Shown: piece by piece, positions 16,887-25,929 of the stretch | Position numbering within the stretch: position 1 is the stretch's first letter | Layout: every line of letters begins with the position of its first letter | DNA from: Janthinobacterium lividum | GTDB lineage: Bacteria > Pseudomonadota > Gammaproteobacteria > Burkholderiales > Burkholderiaceae_D | Assembly: GCF_011601275.1 (NCBI RefSeq) | Contig: NZ_JAAOLY010000005.1 | Location: 248,001-312,000 of the forward strand | Direction: 5' to 3' | DNA: 64,000 bases | Notes under the pieces: model-generated | Databases searched by the model: none | Seen by the model: the letters and a program-made list of their open reading frames with translations, nothing else | Told to the model about the DNA's origin: nothing | Made by a program: the position numbers and the translations under genes

Positions 16887-18383
16887 CTATTCCTTATCAC
16901 TGAGTTGGTGCAAGGCTTGCACGGCGGGAAACAGGCTACGGTAGCGACCATAGCGGATGCTCAAGGCTGCGCTGTGCGCGGCATCGGGCAGGAAAGTGTT
17001 TTTGATGGGCAAGCTGGTGGCCAGCAACTGGCGCTGGCCGATGGCGGCAAAGCCCAGCTTGGCCGCGCCTAGGCTGGCCGACAGTTCGCTGTTGTGCAGG
17101 GTGCGCATTTCCCGGCCCAGCACATTGGCCAGCAACTGCGCCCAGTACTGGCTGCGCGCGCCGCCGCCCACCAGCATGCAATGGGGAACGACGGCGCCCG
17201 TCGACGTGACGGCCGCCATGGCGTCGCGCAAGGCGAAGGCCACGCCTTCGAGTACGGCATAGCCGAGCTGCGCCGGCGTGCTGTCGTGGCCCAGTTGCAG
17301 GAAGGCGCCGCGCACTTGCGGGTCGTTATGCGGCGTGCGCTCGCCCGACAGATAGGGCAGGAACAGGGGCGCGGACGGCGCGACGGGGGCGTCGAGCGGC
17401 AAGCCCGTTTCCACCAGCGCCAGCAGGGCTGCCTCGTCGGGCTGGCCCAGCACGCCCGTGGCCCAGCGCAGGCAGCTGGCGCCGGACAGGATCGCGCCCA
17501 TCGCATACCAGCGGCCGGGCAGGGCGTGGCAAAAGCTGTGCACGCCGCCGGCCGGGTTGCCCAAAGGCGCTTCGGTGACGGAAACGATGGCGGCGCTGGT
17601 GCCCAGCGAAATGAAACTGTCGCCGCCGTTGACGGCGCCGATGCCCACGGCCGAGACGGGATTGTCGCCGCCGCCGGCCGCCACCAGCACGTCCGATGGC
17701 AAGCCCAGCTTGTCTTCGACGGCGGCCAGCACCGTGCCCGTGGCGGCATCGCCTTCGGCCAAGGCCGGCATCTGTTCCGGCGCCAGGCCGCAGGCGGCCA
17801 GCATGGGGGCGAACCAGGCACGCTTGGCCTCGTCCAGCCACAGGGTGCCGGCCGCGTCGGACATGTCGGTGACCTTGTTGCCAGTCAATTGCAGGCGCAG
17901 GTAATCCTTGGGCGACAGCAGGCAGGCGATGGCATTGAAAGCGTCAGGCTCGTGCGTTTGCAGCCACAGCAGTTTCGGCGCCGTCAATCCCGCCATGGGC
18001 AGGCTGCCCGTCACGTCCGCATAGGCGGGATAGTCGCGCGCCAGGCTAGCCGCTTCGGCTTCGGCGCGCGCATCGTTCCACAGGATGGCGGGACGAATTA
18101 CATTGTCGTTGCTGTCGAGCAGCACGGCGCCATGCATCTGGCCCGACAGGCCGATGCAGGCGATCTGCGCGTATTCCTGCGGCCAGCCGGCGCGCAGCTG
18201 GCCCAGAGCGTTGACGCAGGCGGCCCACCAGTCTTGCGGCGCTTGTTCGGACCATCCCGGCTGCGGGCGGCTGGTGTCGATGCGCACGGAAGCCTGGCCG
18301 CGCACGGTGCCAGTGCTGTCCATCAGCACGGTTTTCAGTTCGGAGGTACCGAGATCGATACCGAGGGAAATCGCTGGATGCAT
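16887..18383 (-). CDS. xylB: xylulokinase (FGGY family)
   Basis: The 498-residue protein is an FGGY carbohydrate kinase. The N-terminal phosphate loop is [15 protein letters not shown]. The motif [14 protein letters not shown] is characteristic of xylulokinases, and the FGGY C-terminal domain has [10 protein letters not shown] and [20 protein letters not shown]. It phosphorylates D-xylulose to xylulose 5-phosphate using ATP. No xylose isomerase or pentitol dehydrogenase gene is in the operon, so the source of xylulose is not shown here. It starts 19 bases downstream of the LacI-type regulator. Confidence 0.9.
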   Translation of the reverse strand: MHPAISLGIDLGTSELKTVLMDSTGTVRGQASVRIDTSRPQPGWSEQAPQDWWAACVNALGQLRAGWPQEYAQIACIGLSGQMHGAVLLDSNDNVIRPAILWNDARAEAEAASLARDYPAYADVTGSLPMAGLTAPKLLWLQTHEPDAFNAIACLLSPKDYLRLQLTGNKVTDMSDAAGTLWLDEAKRAWFAPMLAACGLAPEQMPALAEGDAATGTVLAAVEDKLGLPSDVLVAAGGGDNPVSAVGIGAVNGGDSFISLGTSAAIVSVTEAPLGNPAGGVHSFCHALPGRWYAMGAILSGASCLRWATGVLGQPDEAALLALVETGLPLDAPVAPSAPLFLPYLSGERTPHNDPQVRGAFLQLGHDSTPAQLGYAVLEGVAFALRDAMAAVTSTGAVVPHCMLVGGGARSQYWAQLLANVLGREMRTLHNSELSASLGAAKLGFAAIGQRQLLATSLPIKNTFLPDAAHSAALSIRYGRYRSLFPAVQALHQLSDKE

Positions 18384-18402
18384 ATTGATCTACTGTAAAA
18401 GG

Positions 18403-19410
18403 TCAGGGGCAGCCGCAGGAATTGCGTACGCGCAGGGTCGGCGACAAGCGCTGCACGTGCCTGGCGCGGCCCGGGTTGGCGATACGGTCGATCAGCAGGT
18501 CGACGGCCATGGCGCCCAGCTCTTCGAGCGGCTGCGCCATCACGGTCAAACGGGGGCTGAAATAATCGGCCCAGTCGAAATCATCGAAGCCTGCCAGTGA
18601 CACGTCTTGCGGTACCGCAATGTGCGCATCGCGCAAGGCGTGCATGGTGCCGATGGTCATCAGGTTATTGCCGGCAACGATGGCCGTGGGACGCTGTCCT
18701 GCGGGCAGGGCCAGCAATTCGCGCGTGGCCGCGCCGCTGCGCTCCAGATTGGAGTCGCCAGAGCGCAGCAGTGCGGGGTCAAAGACGATATTGGCGCGCT
18801 GCAAGGCCAGACGATAGCCGTCGATACGCTCGTCCGTCGTGGACAGGCCGGGCGCGCCCGCGATGAAGCCGATGCGGCGGTGGCCGTGGACGGTGATCAG
18901 GTGGCCGACCAGTTCGGCCGTCGCCTCGATGTTTTCCACGCCCACCTGGTCGAACGGCTGCGCCGACATGCGGTCCACCAGCACGGAAGCGATCTTGTTG
19001 CTGGTCAAATAGTCGAGCGTGCGGTGATGCGTGTCGCCGGAAGGCGCCAGCACGATGCCGTCGACCCGGCGCTGGTGCAAGTTCTGCACCACTTTCAATT
19101 CCTGCTCGGGATCGTCATGCGTATCGGAAAACAGCATCATCAGGCCATGGCGCGTGCAGGCGGCCTCGATGGCGCGCACGGTTTCGCTGAAGTAATGATT
19201 GGTGAAGGCGGAAATGGCCACGCCGATGGTGCCCGACGAGGAGCCGGCCAGCGCGCGCGCCAGCATGTTGGGCACATAGCCGATCTGCTGCATGGCCGCA
19301 TTGACGGCGGCGACGGTTTTCGGGCTGACCTTGCGGGTGCCGTTGAGCACGTGAGAGACGGTCGACAACGATACGTCCGCCGCCCGCGCTACATCTTCCA
19401 TGGTGGCCAT
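18403..19410 (-). CDS. LacI family transcriptional regulator of the pentose operon
   Basis: The 335-residue protein has the N-terminal LacI helix-turn-helix and hinge (TMEDVARAADVSLSTVSHVL, then a hinge helix ending PNMLARALAG). A periplasmic-binding-like effector domain follows (IGVAISAFTNHYFSETVRAI; GFIAGAPGLSTTDERIDGY). Sugar or sugar phosphate binding normally releases such repressors. CAGGAGA precedes the ATG. It is the first gene of the operon, and a 32-base perfect palindrome upstream holds two AAGCGCTT cores of the kind LacI-family proteins bind, so autoregulation is likely. Confidence 0.9.
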   Translation of the reverse strand: MATMEDVARAADVSLSTVSHVLNGTRKVSPKTVAAVNAAMQQIGYVPNMLARALAGSSSGTIGVAISAFTNHYFSETVRAIEAACTRHGLMMLFSDTHDDPEQELKVVQNLHQRRVDGIVLAPSGDTHHRTLDYLTSNKIASVLVDRMSAQPFDQVGVENIEATAELVGHLITVHGHRRIGFIAGAPGLSTTDERIDGYRLALQRANIVFDPALLRSGDSNLERSGAATRELLALPAGQRPTAIVAGNNLMTIGTMHALRDAHIAVPQDVSLAGFDDFDWADYFSPRLTVMAQPLEELGAMAVDLLIDRIANPGRARHVQRLSPTLRVRNSCGCP

Positions 19411-19490
19411 GGTGTCTCCTGATGGTTTTATTATTATTGTGTGCTGCGATTGAGTACGGCTGTGTCGCCGCGTTTGAATCTATCGTAAAC

Positions 19491-19522
19491 AAAAGAAAGC
19501 GCTTGCGCAAGCGCTTTCTTTT
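19491..19522. promoter_or_regulatory. 32-base perfect palindrome, candidate LacI-family operator
   Basis: Bases 19491-19522 are perfectly self-complementary around GCGC. They contain two AAGCGCTT cores (19497-19504 and 19509-19516) with centres 12 bases apart, and a central CG as in most LacI-family operators. It lies 81 bases upstream of the regulator's start. T runs flank it, so as RNA it could also act as a terminator, for example for the minus-strand NRDE gene transcript. Confidence 0.55.
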
Positions 19523-19576
19523 TTGTGCGAGCGGATGGATATAGGTTTTTTGATGCGAGTCGGGATGCGAGCGTAG

Positions 19577-19612
19577 GTCGGATTAGCGCGCCGCAGGGGC
19601 GCGTAATCCGAC
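19577..19612. repeat. REP-like palindrome, unit 3
   Basis: GTCGGATTA (19577-19585) pairs with TAATCCGAC (19604-19612); GTAG precedes the stem. With unit 4, 40 bases away in the opposite orientation, it forms a two-unit element downstream of the NRDE gene. Confidence 0.8.
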
Positions 19613-19652
19613 GTCGGGAACGGCGGTGATGCCGGTTGAGTGTGGCGGTGTT

Positions 19653-19683
19653 GTCGGGTTACGCGCTTGCGCGCTAAGCCGAC
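19653..19683. repeat. REP-like palindrome, unit 4
   Basis: GTCGGGTTA (19653-19661) faces TAAGCCGAC (19675-19683), followed by CTAC. One stem position is mismatched (G against G). GCGCTTGCGCGC in the loop adds pairing. It is oriented opposite to unit 3. Confidence 0.7.
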
Positions 19684-19692
19684 CTACCCGAC

Positions 19693-20430
19693 CTACTGTA
19701 TCACCAGCTCATGCAGTTCGCCGGGAGAATCCGGGAATAATTTGACGACGGTGGACGTGCGCGTGCCGTAGCCCGGCGTTTCGATGCAGACGGCGGACAG
19801 CACGCGCTCGAGGTCGAGCGGCACGCCCGTATCCGGCAAGCGGAAGTCGGGCGCGCGCGTGGTGTCGGCCAGCATGTCGAAATACGCTTCGTCGGGCGCG
19901 CCCTGGCACAGCAGGCTGGCGAACTGGGCCTTGGTCTTCAAGACCTTCGGCCACGGCGCGTCCAGCAGAGCGTTCGACAGGCCGTAGATGCCAGGCTCCA
20001 ATGGTTGTCCATTGCGCGCATCGCCATCGCCCCGGTTGGAAAACCAGATCAGGGTGTCCGCATCGCCCAGCACCAGATTGAAACCGTTATAGGCTTTGCA
20101 TCCGGGGCGGATTTGCGCGATGTAGTCTTGCGGCGACATGTTGCCGGCCAAATAGTCGGCTACCAGGGCACCGCGCGAGGGGGCGTCGGGGTTGCGGTCT
20201 TGCGGGCTGCGGATATTCGTGATGGCGGCAAAGCGCGAGCTGCCGCTGCCGGCCTGGGTGATGCCCATCCAGCTGCCGCCCGCCTGCAGGTCGCGGCCCG
20301 CATACACTTGCGGGTGTTCGGGCCAGGCGCGGGCGGGGGCGCTGGCGCGTTCATAGAATTCGTCGCGGTTGGCGGCGGCAATCAGCGGGATGTGCGGATT
20401 GACTTTCCAGGCAAAAACGATCAGGCACAT
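19693..20430 (-). CDS. NRDE family protein (TANGO2-like)
   Basis: This 245-residue protein has the defining NRDE motif in AANRDEFYER and begins Met-Cys (MCLIVFAWK). In this family an N-terminal Cys suggests an Ntn-hydrolase-like fold. The eukaryotic relative TANGO2 is linked to heme or lipid handling, but the bacterial role is not settled. The start at 20430 is decided by the conserved Met-Cys and by overlap with the DUF4936 gene upstream (10 bases), which suggests translational coupling; an in-frame extension to 20559 would be shadow. Confidence 0.88.
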   Translation of the reverse strand: MCLIVFAWKVNPHIPLIAAANRDEFYERASAPARAWPEHPQVYAGRDLQAGGSWMGITQAGSGSSRFAAITNIRSPQDRNPDAPSRGALVADYLAGNMSPQDYIAQIRPGCKAYNGFNLVLGDADTLIWFSNRGDGDARNGQPLEPGIYGLSNALLDAPWPKVLKTKAQFASLLCQGAPDEAYFDMLADTTRAPDFRLPDTGVPLDLERVLSAVCIETPGYGTRTSTVVKLFPDSPGELHELVIQ

Positions 20431-20711
20431 GGAGGCAAATCCATGAACACTTCCGTATGGCGCGCGCCAGCCGTCAACGACAGCAAGCCCGCTTCGTCGG
20501 ATGCGCTGGCCAGCAGCTCGGCAAAGCCTTCGCCGACGACAGGGTAGATTTCCATCCACGTCTGCAAGCCATCCTTGGCGTCAGGGCGGCGCTTCAGTTG
20601 CGGCGCCACGCCGGACGCGGCCGCCAGTTTCGCCTGCATGGCGCGGACCCTGGCTTCCAGCGCCTGGGCGTGCTCCTCTTTTACCTGATAGTAAACGTAC
20701 AGATCTTTCAT
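20421..20711 (-). CDS. DUF4936 family protein
   Basis: The 96-residue protein starts MKDLYVYYQVKEEHAQALEA and ends with TGARHTEVFMDLPPCA, matching DUF4936, a small family I know mainly from betaproteobacteria. The fold is probably a ferredoxin-like alpha/beta dimer; no function is assigned. It is placed between ygfZ (seven-base gap upstream) and the NRDE gene (overlap). All three are on the minus strand and probably form one operon. Confidence 0.8.
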   Translation of the reverse strand: MKDLYVYYQVKEEHAQALEARVRAMQAKLAAASGVAPQLKRRPDAKDGLQTWMEIYPVVGEGFAELLASASDEAGLLSLTAGARHTEVFMDLPPCA

Positions 20712-20718
20712 GGCATTC

Positions 20719-21816
20719 TCACAAGTCGAGTGCGTCGAGCACGTAAGGCATGGGCAGGAACTGCACGGCAGCGCCCTGGGCCGAGCCGTAGCGCACGGCG
20801 CCGGCGGCGCTTGAACCTTCTGCTATCGCCCCCAGTTTCATTTCAACGAGGGCGTCGATGCCGCCCACGCCATTTGGCGCGGCGTTGACGACCATGCCGC
20901 ACGGTTGCTCGGGATCGCTGACGGCGAACAGTTCGCCACCGGCGGCGACGGTTGCATCAGCGATCCTGACGAGGGTGGTGCGGCGCTTGAGCTTGCCCAA
21001 GTACTGGCTGCGCGCGACGATTTCCTGGCCCGGGTAGCAGCCTTTCTTGAAATTGACACCGCCCAGCAGCTCGAAGTTGACCATTTGCGGCACGAACTGC
21101 TCTTGCGTGGCGGCCGTGATCTGCGGAATGCCCGCGTGGATTTCCGACAAATGCCAGGCGTCATTACCAGCCTTGGCGAGAGTTTCGGCCAGCTGCGGCC
21201 ACACGTCGCGCGCCGTGGCGGCCGACGTCAGCCATTCATAGCGGGCGCTGCCAAACGCATCGGCCACGCGCAGCAGGGCGCCCAGTGCATGCTCGACCTT
21301 GCTGAACGGCGTGGCGGGCAGCGTCGGGAACCAGGCGGACAGGGCCGCGCTGGCCTTTTGACCGCCGAGGCCCAGGACGACTTGATTGGCATCGTCAGCG
21401 GACGCATCGTGCAGCTTGGCCTTGGCGCGCAGCACGAACATCTGCAGGCGCTTCTGGATGGCCGGCTGTATGGCGCGCGGCAATTGCAGATAAATGGTGG
21501 TGGCGTTGCGCCACATCAGGAAACTGGCCAGCAAGCGGCCCTTCGGCGTGCAGTAGCCGGCCAGGCGTACTTGCTCCTGGTTCAGGTGTTCCACGTCGTT
21601 GGTCAGCTGGCCGTGCAGGAAACTGGCTGCATCGTCGCCGTTCAAGCCGATCAAACCCTGGTCCGTGATGGCCGCGACAAAACCTTCTTGCAGCTGGGGC
21701 ACTGTCAGGGACTGGCCGAAATCTGCGACAGGGGAGTTTGCGGTGCTGTCAGGCGCGCCATCAGTGACAGCGGGGCGGGCGCCTTGGGCGGTTAAAAATT
21801 GATTCCAGTTATTCAT
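20719..21816 (-). CDS. ygfZ: folate-binding protein YgfZ, iron-sulfur cluster maintenance
   Basis: The 365-residue protein has the diagnostic motif KGCYPGQEIVAR with its conserved Cys, followed by SQYLGKLKRRT. YgfZ binds tetrahydrofolate and supports certain Fe-S enzymes such as MiaB. The N-terminal part has GLNGDDAASFLHGQLTNDV, typical of the GcvT-like fold. I chose the ATG at 21816, with GGA a few bases upstream, over one three codons earlier. A perfect TATAAT on the minus strand (21865-21860) lies 44 bases before it, with no clear -35. It heads the ygfZ-DUF4936-NRDE operon and is divergent from mltG. Confidence 0.92.
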   Translation of the reverse strand: MNNWNQFLTAQGARPAVTDGAPDSTANSPVADFGQSLTVPQLQEGFVAAITDQGLIGLNGDDAASFLHGQLTNDVEHLNQEQVRLAGYCTPKGRLLASFLMWRNATTIYLQLPRAIQPAIQKRLQMFVLRAKAKLHDASADDANQVVLGLGGQKASAALSAWFPTLPATPFSKVEHALGALLRVADAFGSARYEWLTSAATARDVWPQLAETLAKAGNDAWHLSEIHAGIPQITAATQEQFVPQMVNFELLGGVNFKKGCYPGQEIVARSQYLGKLKRRTTLVRIADATVAAGGELFAVSDPEQPCGMVVNAAPNGVGGIDALVEMKLGAIAEGSSAAGAVRYGSAQGAAVQFLPMPYVLDALDL

Positions 21817-22001
21817 AATTTCCATTAGATCAGCGATTAAGCATTATCATTACGGGTTCATTATAGTGATGTCGCGCAGATTGCGTCGGCAACGGCAAGA
21901 TTGCCAGTGTTGGCGCCGCTTTGCGCGCACTTGCTTCACAAATGAACGATCATAACAAGCGCGCGTTGCCTGCCAGCGAGCGCATCACAAGAATCGGAAC
22001 A

Positions 22002-22988
22002 ATGGCTTTCTTTAAAAAACTTGTAGTCAGTTCAGTCATCGCCGCCATCGGCGTGGGCGGTACTTTTGTGTACTGGGCGCAGCAGCCCATCACCATCGAC
22101 GGCGAAGCGATCCCGTTTACGATCAGCCCGGGCAGTGGCGCGCATGCGGCAGGCCAGCAGATCGCGGACGCGGGCGTGCCCATCGTGCCCATCCTGTTCA
22201 ATATGCTGGCGCGCATCGAAGGCAAGACTTCGAAGATCAAGGCCGGTTCCTACGAATTGAAACCGGGCACCACGCCGCAGCGCCTGATCACGCAGCTGGC
22301 GCGCGGCGAGTTCGCGCAAGAGTCGCTGACCATCATCGAAGGCTGGACCTTTAAACAGATGCGCCTGGCCATGGCCAACCACCCGGGCCTCAAGCACGAT
22401 ACCGCAGGCCTGTCCGACAAGGAACTGATGGCGAAGATCAGCCCCGAATATGTGCTGCCGGAAGGCCTGTTCTTCCCGGACACGTATCTGTTCGCCAAGG
22501 GCGCCAGCGAAATGCAGATTTTCAAGCAGGCGCACACGGCCATGATCGGCCGCCTGTCCGAAGCGTGGGACAAGCGCGATCCGGCCTTGCCATATAAAAA
22601 CCCGTACGAGGCGCTGATCATGGCTTCCATCGTGGAAAAGGAAACGGGGCAAAAGTCCGAGCGCGCCATGATTGCCGGCGTGTTCGTCAACCGCCTCAAG
22701 ACGGGCATGCTGCTGCAGACGGACCCGACCGTAATCTATGGCATGGGCGACAATTACCAGGGCAAGATCCGCAAACGCGACCTGGAGGCGGACACCCCGT
22801 ACAATACCTACACGCGCGGCGGCTTGCCGCCCACGCCGATCGCCCTGGCTGGCGCTCAATCGCTGACGGCGGCGCTGGCGCCGGCCCGCACGCAAGCGTT
22901 GTATTTCGTGGCGCGCGGCGACGGTACCAGCCAGTTTTCGGCCAACTTGCCCGACCATAACCGCGCCGTGAACCAGTATCAGCGTTAA
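22002..22988 (+). CDS. mltG: endolytic murein transglycosylase MltG
   Basis: The 328-residue protein has an N-terminal membrane anchor (KKLVVSSVIAAIGVGGTFVYW), a LysM-like region and the YceG catalytic domain. The active-site Glu lies in SIVEKETGQ (Glu212 by this start). It cuts nascent peptidoglycan strands and is thought to set glycan length. The C-terminal PPTPIALAGAQSLTAALAP and FSANLPDHNRAV are family hallmarks. The frame is open from 21921; I chose 22002 because the anchor begins there. It is followed 24 bases later by tmk and holB, an order common in proteobacteria. Confidence 0.93.
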   Translation: MAFFKKLVVSSVIAAIGVGGTFVYWAQQPITIDGEAIPFTISPGSGAHAAGQQIADAGVPIVPILFNMLARIEGKTSKIKAGSYELKPGTTPQRLITQLARGEFAQESLTIIEGWTFKQMRLAMANHPGLKHDTAGLSDKELMAKISPEYVLPEGLFFPDTYLFAKGASEMQIFKQAHTAMIGRLSEAWDKRDPALPYKNPYEALIMASIVEKETGQKSERAMIAGVFVNRLKTGMLLQTDPTVIYGMGDNYQGKIRKRDLEADTPYNTYTRGGLPPTPIALAGAQSLTAALAPARTQALYFVARGDGTSQFSANLPDHNRAVNQYQR

Positions 22989-23012
22989 CATCATCACAAG
23001 ATTAAGAGTTTC

Positions 23013-23654
23013 ATGACACAACAATATCAACCCCGCTTCATCACCTTCGAAGGCATTGATGGCGCGGGCAAGTCGACGCATATCGGCTTTGTCGCCGACT
23101 ACCTGCGGCAAAGGGGTGTGAGCCTCGTCTCGTCGCGCGAACCGGGCGGTACCAGCCTGGGCGAAAAGCTGCGCGAACTGCTGCTGCATGAAAAGATGCA
23201 TCTGGAAACGGAAGCCTTGCTGATGTTCGCCAGCCGCCGTGAACACATCGCGCAAGTCATCGCACCCGCCCTGGAACGGGGCGAGTGGGTCATTTCCGAC
23301 CGTTTCACCGATGCCAGCTTCGCCTACCAGGGCGGCGGCCGCGGCATGGACCTGGGCAAGATGGAAGCGCTGGAAGCGTGGGTGCACCCGCACTTGCAGC
23401 CGGACCTGACGTTTTTGTTCGACGTGCCGCTGGCAGTGGCCCGCGCCCGCCTCGATGCGACGCGCGCGCTCGACAAGTTCGAGCAGGAGCGATCGGACTT
23501 TTTTGCCGCCACGCGCAACGAATATCTGCGCCGCGCGGCCCAGTTCCCGGAACGCTTCCGCATCATCGATTCCACGCAAAGCATTGCCGACATCCAGGTG
23601 CAGCTCGCGCAATTACTTGATATTTTGCTCGAACAAAGCGTCGCAACACGCTGA
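23013..23654 (+). CDS. tmk: thymidylate kinase
   Basis: This 213-residue enzyme phosphorylates dTMP to dTDP with ATP. The P loop is [12 protein letters not shown] near residue 12, the DRF motif is in [20 protein letters not shown], and the substrate Arg is in SSREPGGT. The length fits the bacterial type. It is the middle gene of mltG-tmk-holB and ends 15 bases before holB. Confidence 0.96.
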   Translation: MTQQYQPRFITFEGIDGAGKSTHIGFVADYLRQRGVSLVSSREPGGTSLGEKLRELLLHEKMHLETEALLMFASRREHIAQVIAPALERGEWVISDRFTDASFAYQGGGRGMDLGKMEALEAWVHPHLQPDLTFLFDVPLAVARARLDATRALDKFEQERSDFFAATRNEYLRRAAQFPERFRIIDSTQSIADIQVQLAQLLDILLEQSVATR

Positions 23655-23669
23655 TTTACAAAGAATAAA

Positions 23670-24698
23670 ATGACCAGTTCTCTCTATCCGTGGCAGCAGG
23701 ACGCCTGGCAGCAATTGCAAGCCTTGCGTCCGCGCATGCCGCACGCCATTTTGTTCCATGGCGCGCAAGGCATCGGCAAGGCCGACTTCATCGAGCATTT
23801 CGCGCAGGCGCTGCTGTGCGAAGACGTGCGCGCCGACGGCCATGCCTGCGGCGCCTGCGCCTCGTGCGGCTGGTTTAGCCAGGGCAATCATCCCGATTAC
23901 CGCCGCGTGCGTCCGGAAGCGCTGGAAGACGAAGTGGCCGACGACGGCGAAGAGGGCGAGGGCGCGAAGAAAAGCGCCAAGACCAAGACGCCGTCGAAAG
24001 ACATCAAGATCGAGCAGATCCGCAACCTGGCCGACTTCATGAACATTTCCACGCACCGGCAAGGCTTGCGCGTGGTGGTGCTGTACCCGGCCGAAGCGCT
24101 GAACACGCCCGCGTCGAACGCCTTGCTGAAGACCCTGGAAGAGCCGCCGCCGGGCACCCTGTTCCTGCTGGCATCGAACAGCCTGGACCGCTTGCTGCCG
24201 ACGATTTTGTCCCGCTGCCGCAAATTTGCCTTGCCCATGCCCAGCCACGAGCAGGCCTTGACGTGGCTCAAGGCCCAAGGCTTGAACGACGCGGACAGCT
24301 GGCTGCGCGAGCAGGGCGGCGCACCGCTGGCCGCGCTGGCCCAGTCCGAATCGGGCGGCCGCGAGGAAACGGAACAATTGCTGCAGGTGCTGGCCAATCC
24401 CGGCGTGGAAGCGGCCCTGAAGGCGGCCGACAAATTGCAGAAAGCGCCGCTGGCGCCGCTGGTGGCATCACTGCAGCGCTGGCTGTACGACGTGTTTTCC
24501 GTCAAGCTTTCGGGCACCATCCGCTACTACCCGCGCCACCGGCGCGAACTGGAAGCCTTGGCAGGACGCATCAACGTGAGCCGTTTGATGGCCGCCATCA
24601 AGGCAGCGAACGAGCGCCGAGCTATTGCCGAGCATCCCTTGTCGCCCAAGCTTTTCCTGGAAGACATGCTGCTCGATTACGCTTCAAGTTGCCAATAA
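23670..24698 (+). CDS. holB: DNA polymerase III subunit delta prime
   Basis: The 342-residue protein is a clamp-loader subunit. The N-terminal AAA+ domain has a modified P loop (HGAQGIGKADF), a Cys cluster for zinc (CGACASC), and the conserved ALLKTLEEPPPGTLFLLAS. The delta prime SRC motif is in TILSRCRKFALPMP. A short acidic and Lys-rich linker (about residues 90-115) is longer than in E. coli. It loads the sliding clamp with the delta and tau/gamma subunits. Confidence 0.94.
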   Translation: MTSSLYPWQQDAWQQLQALRPRMPHAILFHGAQGIGKADFIEHFAQALLCEDVRADGHACGACASCGWFSQGNHPDYRRVRPEALEDEVADDGEEGEGAKKSAKTKTPSKDIKIEQIRNLADFMNISTHRQGLRVVVLYPAEALNTPASNALLKTLEEPPPGTLFLLASNSLDRLLPTILSRCRKFALPMPSHEQALTWLKAQGLNDADSWLREQGGAPLAALAQSESGGREETEQLLQVLANPGVEAALKAADKLQKAPLAPLVASLQRWLYDVFSVKLSGTIRYYPRHRRELEALAGRINVSRLMAAIKAANERRAIAEHPLSPKLFLEDMLLDYASSCQ

Positions 24699-24788
24699 AA
24701 TTAATAGTTTATGGTGCTGAGTTAATGTAAATTCTCTCTTCGTCATTTGGTGTTACAGTCAAGGCAGTGGACAGCAATGGAGGCGTGC

Positions 24789-25175
24789 ATGAAACGAGTC
24801 ACTGGCATCGGCGGCATCTTTTTCCAAGCGCAAGACCCGGCCGCGCTGCGCGCCTGGTACCAGCGCCACCTGGGCCTGGACGTGCAGCCCTGGGGCGGCG
24901 CCGCCTTTAGCTGGACGGATGCGGACGGCCAGCCCACGGCCGGCACCACCATCTGGTCCGTGGCAGGCAGGGACAGCGAGCAATTTGCGCCAGGCAAGGC
25001 TTCCTTCATGATAAATTACCGGGTTGACGACCTCGATGCGCTGCTGCAAGCTCTGCGCGAGGAAGGCTGCACGGTGCTGGACAAGGCGCCCGACTCGGAA
25101 TACGGCCAGTTCGGCTGGGTCATCGATCCCGAGGGCAACAAGGTGGAGCTGTGGCAGCCGCCACAGGGGCAGTAG
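24789..25175 (+). CDS. VOC family protein
   Basis: The 128-residue protein has the VOC pattern: VTGIGGIFFQAQDPAALRAW at the start, then YRVDDLDALLQALREEGC and VIDPEGNKVELWQPP at the end, where the Glu would coordinate metal. It resembles glyoxalase-like proteins; the substrate is unknown. TGGAGG lies eight bases before the ATG at 24789, which sets the start; the frame opens earlier at 24747. It stands alone between holB and carbonic anhydrase. Confidence 0.85.
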   Translation: MKRVTGIGGIFFQAQDPAALRAWYQRHLGLDVQPWGGAAFSWTDADGQPTAGTTIWSVAGRDSEQFAPGKASFMINYRVDDLDALLQALREEGCTVLDKAPDSEYGQFGWVIDPEGNKVELWQPPQGQ

Positions 25176-25231
25176 GCGGAACCTGCCTCGTTCAGCGATA
25201 ATACCGGCTCAGATAACGATCCCTATTTATT

Positions 25232-25864
25232 ATGCGCGACATTATTGCTGGATTCCTACGCTTCCAAAAAGAGGTTTTTCCCGAGCGCCGCGAGTTGTTC
25301 AAGACCCTGGCCACGGGGCAAACCCCCAAGGCCCTGTTCATTTCGTGCTCGGACAGCCGCATGGTGCCGGAACTGGTGACGCAGCGCGAGCCAGGCGAAC
25401 TCTTCGTGATCCGCAACGCGGGCAACATCGTGCCGTCGTACGGCCCGGAGCCGGGCGGCGTCAGCGCCACGGTCGAGTTTGCCGTGTCCGCCTTGAACGT
25501 GACCGACATCGTCATTTGCGGCCATTCCGATTGTGGCGCGATGAAGGCCATCGCCACCTGCGCCTGCCTCGATCACATGCCGGCCGTGCGCAGCTGGCTG
25601 CACCATGCGGACGCGGCGCGCATGATCAACGAATCGGTCGAGCATCCGACGGAGCAGTCGCGCATCGACGGCATGGTGCGCGCCAACGTGGTGGCGCAAC
25701 TCAATAACCTGCGTACCCATCCTTCGGTGGCCCTGGCTATGGCGCAACACCGGCTGACCCTGCATGGCTGGGTGTACGATATCGAGAACGGTTCCCTCGA
25801 CGCGCTCGACGAGTCGACCGGCAACTTCGTGCCGCTCGCGGAACATCCTGCATCGCAGCTGTGA
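25232..25864 (+). CDS. beta-class carbonic anhydrase
   Basis: The 210-residue enzyme interconverts CO2 and bicarbonate. All the zinc and active-site residues are visible: Cys39, Asp41 and Arg43 in SCSDSR, and His98 and Cys101 in CGHSDCGAM. The length and order fit the CynT/Can family. The gene has no cyanase or sulfate transporter neighbour, so a general role in supplying bicarbonate is likely. Confidence 0.95.
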   Translation: MRDIIAGFLRFQKEVFPERRELFKTLATGQTPKALFISCSDSRMVPELVTQREPGELFVIRNAGNIVPSYGPEPGGVSATVEFAVSALNVTDIVICGHSDCGAMKAIATCACLDHMPAVRSWLHHADAARMINESVEHPTEQSRIDGMVRANVVAQLNNLRTHPSVALAMAQHRLTLHGWVYDIENGSLDALDESTGNFVPLAEHPASQL

Positions 25865-25929
25865 ACACCAGGGCACTTCGGTGCCCTTTCCCCTGCCAGT
25901 TTTCCTGTGCTCCGGTACAATCCCGCCTT

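Noticed and set aside
19491..19522. Calling the 32-base palindrome purely a terminator
   Set aside because: The T run suits plus-strand transcription, but no plus-strand gene ends there; position and paired AAGCGCTT cores fit an operator better. The terminator role is kept as an alternative.
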